From contig JAQSXU010000154.1 of assembly GCA_029256485.1 (NCBI GenBank), positions 1-7,702 of the forward strand: a stretch of DNA of 7,702 nucleotides, given 5' to 3'. This DNA comes from Clostridiaceae bacterium. Its GTDB lineage: Bacteria; Bacillota_A; Clostridia; Clostridiales; Clostridiaceae. The notes beneath the pieces were generated by a model. It saw only the letters and a list, made by a program, of their open reading frames with translations, did not search any database and was not told the DNA's origin. Positions within the stretch are counted from its first letter, which is position 1. Each line of letters begins with the position of its first letter. Position numbers and translations under genes: made by a program. Shown here piece after piece: positions 5,826 through 7,702 of this stretch.

Positions 5826-6440
5826 CTAAAGGTTAACTACATGATTTACTAATAATGCTGCTTGTGTTCTGTGACTTAATTGAAGTTTTAACAATATACT
5901 GCTCACATGTTTCTTTACTGTGTGTTCTGAAATATATAATTTCTTTGCAATTTCTCCATTGCTTAATCCTTTGCCTACTTCTATTAATACATCATATTCC
6001 CTAGGTGTTAATTCTGTAAAACTGTTAGTTAATGTGCTTTCCACCTGATATTTAGTTATTTCAGGATCAATGAACTTTCTTCCTCTTAAAATAACATTAA
6101 TTGCATATAGTATATCTTCTGCAAAAGCATCCTTTAGTATATATCCGTCTACTCCCACTTCTTCTGATCTAACGAAATCTTCCCTTTTTATTGAAGAAGT
6201 AAGTATTAAAAATTTAGTACTTGTTCCTTTAGCTTTAGCTTTTTTTACTATCTCTAATCCATCTTCTTTTCCTAAATTTAAATCCACTATAGCGAGATTT
6301 GGTTTTTTAGAATTTATTATTGTTAATGCTTCATCAATACATGATGCTTCAAATACCATATCAATATTCTCATCACATGAAAGTGTGGACAATATCCCTC
6401 TTCTCACTAATGGATGATCATCTACTACCAGTATGTTCAT
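5826..6440 (-). CDS. NarL/LuxR-family response regulator
   Basis: The 204-residue protein has a full receiver domain (1-120): acidic pair Asp7-Asp8, phosphoacceptor Asp53 in IVDLNLG, Thr81 in LILTSS and Lys103 in YILKDA. A linker leads to a LuxR-type helix-turn-helix at about 142-200, with ELTPREYDVL, GLSNGEIAKKLYISEHTVKKHVSSIL and a final dimer helix. All residues needed for phosphorylation and DNA binding are present, so it should be a functional transcription factor activated by the adjacent kinase. The start ATG overlaps the kinase stop as ATGA, and AAGGAG lies 10 bases upstream. The following gene begins 16 bases after its stop, so the regulator is joined directly to the secreted-protein genes. 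Autoregulation and control of the 3029-3197 region are plausible but not shown. The family is certain; the targets are not. Confidence 0.97.
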   Translation of the reverse strand: MNILVVDDHPLVRRGILSTLSCDENIDMVFEASCIDEALTIINSKKPNLAIVDLNLGKEDGLEIVKKAKAKGTSTKFLILTSSIKREDFVRSEEVGVDGYILKDAFAEDILYAINVILRGRKFIDPEITKYQVESTLTNSFTELTPREYDVLIEVGKGLSNGEIAKKLYISEHTVKKHVSSILLKLQLSHRTQAALLVNHVVNL

Positions 6441-7492
6441 ATAGCTGCTTCTCCTTTTAATAGCATATTTGGAAATATTATTATCAGTTTAGTTCCCTTA
6501 TTTACTATACTCTCAATACTTATTTCTCCATGTAAAATTGCTGCTAATTGTTGAAGGTTTTGTAACCCTAATCCATTTGTTGAATTACAAATTATTTCTT
6601 TTGTATCGAAACCTAATCCGTCATCAATTATACTAAGAAGTGTTCTTTCAGCAGATATATCTAATTTTATATCAATATTTTTTGCTTTGCCATGCCGAAC
6701 TGCATTTCCTAAGCCCTCACAAATCATTCTATACAATGCCTTCTTTTGTTCTGTTGTTAGAATTTCTAAGCTGCCATAAATACTGAATGGGATACTTACT
6801 TTATTTAATTTTATAATATCTTCAATGTATCTTTTTATATCTGCACTAAAACTGCTGTTTCCCGTCTTCTTCCAGCTAAGCCCATATATTTTATCTCTGA
6901 GATCTTTCATTGTTAAATCAATTGTTTTTCTAAAATCATTTAAATCATCTTCAATATCCTTTAATTTGTAGTTATTTAAATTCTTTATAGTTGAAAACAT
7001 TCCGCAGGATAGACTAAATAATTTCTGCAATACACTGTCATGAATTTCATTGGCTATTCTATTTTGTTCTTCAGAAATTAGTAATCTATCATTAACTTCT
7101 TCTAAAGTTAATCTTTCAAATGCATTTGAAATAAGCTCTGATAAAAATTGCAATTGATAAGCTATATCATCATAGAGAATACTGTCTCTATTTGTTAAAA
7201 TCTCAACACCCAGTAAACCATATGTTAAGTAGTTGTTACCGACATATATAATTAAAAATTTTGTATCAGACAAACAGACTTCATATGGAACATTAAATTC
7301 TATAATGTTATCTTTTTCCATTAAAATGTGTTCTTCAATTGAGTTTAAGATATAATTATTTTCAAATGATGATAACATTTTATTGGACTCAGCTGAAATA
7401 TCATAGTAAAATACCATGCTTGTTTTAGTAATTCTCTTTATATGATCAAATGAAAGTTTTATTATTCCTTCTCTATTTCCTTGATTTGTCAA
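6437..7492 (-). CDS. HisKA_3-type sensor histidine kinase with GAF-like N-terminal domain
   Basis: The 351-residue protein belongs to the NarX/DegS/DesK class. Residues about 10-128 look like a GAF-type sensor (TSMVFYYDIS, later YLTYGLLGVEIL). A helix at 115-145 leads to the H-box NRIANEIHDSVLQKL with His151 as phosphoacceptor. The ATPase domain has the N-box GLGNAVRHGKA (Asn263, His267), the G1 box DDGLGFD (290-296), the G2 box NGLGLQNL and a final KGTKLIIIFP. It has no membrane helix of its own. The stop overlaps the regulator start by ATGA, marking a cognate pair. The TTG start at 7492 has no convincing Shine-Dalgarno and lies 20 bases inside the upstream membrane-protein gene. Translation may therefore depend on coupling, or the true start may be later (Met26), or the two frames may once have been one membrane-bound kinase. 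The kinase call is certain; the N-terminus is not. Confidence 0.95.
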   Translation of the reverse strand: MTNQGNREGIIKLSFDHIKRITKTSMVFYYDISAESNKMLSSFENNYILNSIEEHILMEKDNIIEFNVPYEVCLSDTKFLIIYVGNNYLTYGLLGVEILTNRDSILYDDIAYQLQFLSELISNAFERLTLEEVNDRLLISEEQNRIANEIHDSVLQKLFSLSCGMFSTIKNLNNYKLKDIEDDLNDFRKTIDLTMKDLRDKIYGLSWKKTGNSSFSADIKRYIEDIIKLNKVSIPFSIYGSLEILTTEQKKALYRMICEGLGNAVRHGKAKNIDIKLDISAERTLLSIIDDGLGFDTKEIICNSTNGLGLQNLQQLAAILHGEISIESIVNKGTKLIIIFPNMLLKGEAAI

Positions 7493-7702
7493 AATATTTA
7501 CTGATCATGCTAATAGATATTACTATTGCTCGAAAAGCAGCTATTATCATGATGTAACTTAGTAAAAGATTAGAATCTTTAATTAGTAAATACGGGATGT
7601 ATACACTATTATTTGTAAAATATTTCATAATTATTCCATAACATATAAAATATAATAAAAATATTACCCATCCAAAACCCTTTTTTAAAAATACGACGCT
7701 TA
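7473..7702 (-). CDS. C-terminal end of an integral membrane protein (partial)
   Basis: A frame open to the right edge gives 75 residues before a TAG at 7475-7473. It contains two hydrophobic segments (residues about 10-27 and 46-67 of the visible part) and a short basic tail, KYFDKSRK. The visible part has no recognisable motif. Its end overlaps the kinase start by 20 bases in another frame. It may be the separate membrane sensor of the two-component system, or the N-terminal membrane part of the kinase cut off by a frameshift. The window does not contain its start. Confidence 0.65.
   Translation of the reverse strand, partial: SVVFLKKGFGWVIFLLYFICYGIIMKYFTNNSVYIPYLLIKDSNLLLSYIMIIAAFRAIVISISMISKYFDKSRK

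Noticed and set aside
6070..6417. Plus-strand open frame of 115 codons opposite the response regulator
   Set aside because: The minus-strand protein has complete receiver and helix-turn-helix motifs; the plus frame has no recognisable domain or start signal.

Overview
The window is AT-rich DNA with every convincing gene on the minus strand, so it reads right to left. Low GC, strong AGGAGG-type ribosome binding sites, TTG starts, S-layer homology (SLH) modules and SipW-type secretion all point to a Gram-positive Firmicute, most likely an anaerobic member of the Clostridia. The genus cannot be fixed from the sequence. I see no tRNA, rRNA, transposase or CRISPR array.

Layout in transcription order. 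(1) 7702-7473: the C-terminal end of a membrane protein that enters from outside the window. (2) 7492-6437: a soluble HisKA_3-type histidine kinase overlapping that gene by 20 bases. (3) 6440-5826: a NarL/LuxR-type response regulator, sharing an ATGA overlap with the kinase. (4) 5809-5213: a small secreted protein with a SipW-type signal peptide and TasA/camelysin-like features. (5) 5183-4494: a second SipW-type secreted protein, with a coiled coil and then a Ser/Glu/Asn-rich tail built from a 56-residue tandem duplication. (6) 4415-3198: an ER/archaeal-type (S26B) signal peptidase carried on an unusually long polytopic membrane domain. (7) 3197-3029: the only sizeable intergenic region, with dyads, short direct repeats and a possible promoter. 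(8) 3028-2444: a TasA/camelysin-like protein, probably the major subunit. (9) A 13-bp-stem hairpin at 2399-2431. (10) 2366-1230: a two-pass DUF5305-like membrane protein. (11) 1188 to beyond the left edge: a TasA-like ectodomain, an Asp-rich linker and three SLH repeats.

Taken together this looks like a self-contained surface-fibre or matrix locus. A two-component system would control three secreted SipW-type substrates, a dedicated signal peptidase would process them, a DUF5305 membrane protein would assist export or assembly, and an SLH protein would tie the structure to the cell wall. The logic resembles the Bacillus tapA-sipW-tasA operon, but the parts differ: there is a GYxxW signal motif, a fused polytopic peptidase, a coiled-coil/low-complexity component, an SLH anchor and an embedded two-component system. 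That joint function is inferred from gene content and order and is not demonstrated.
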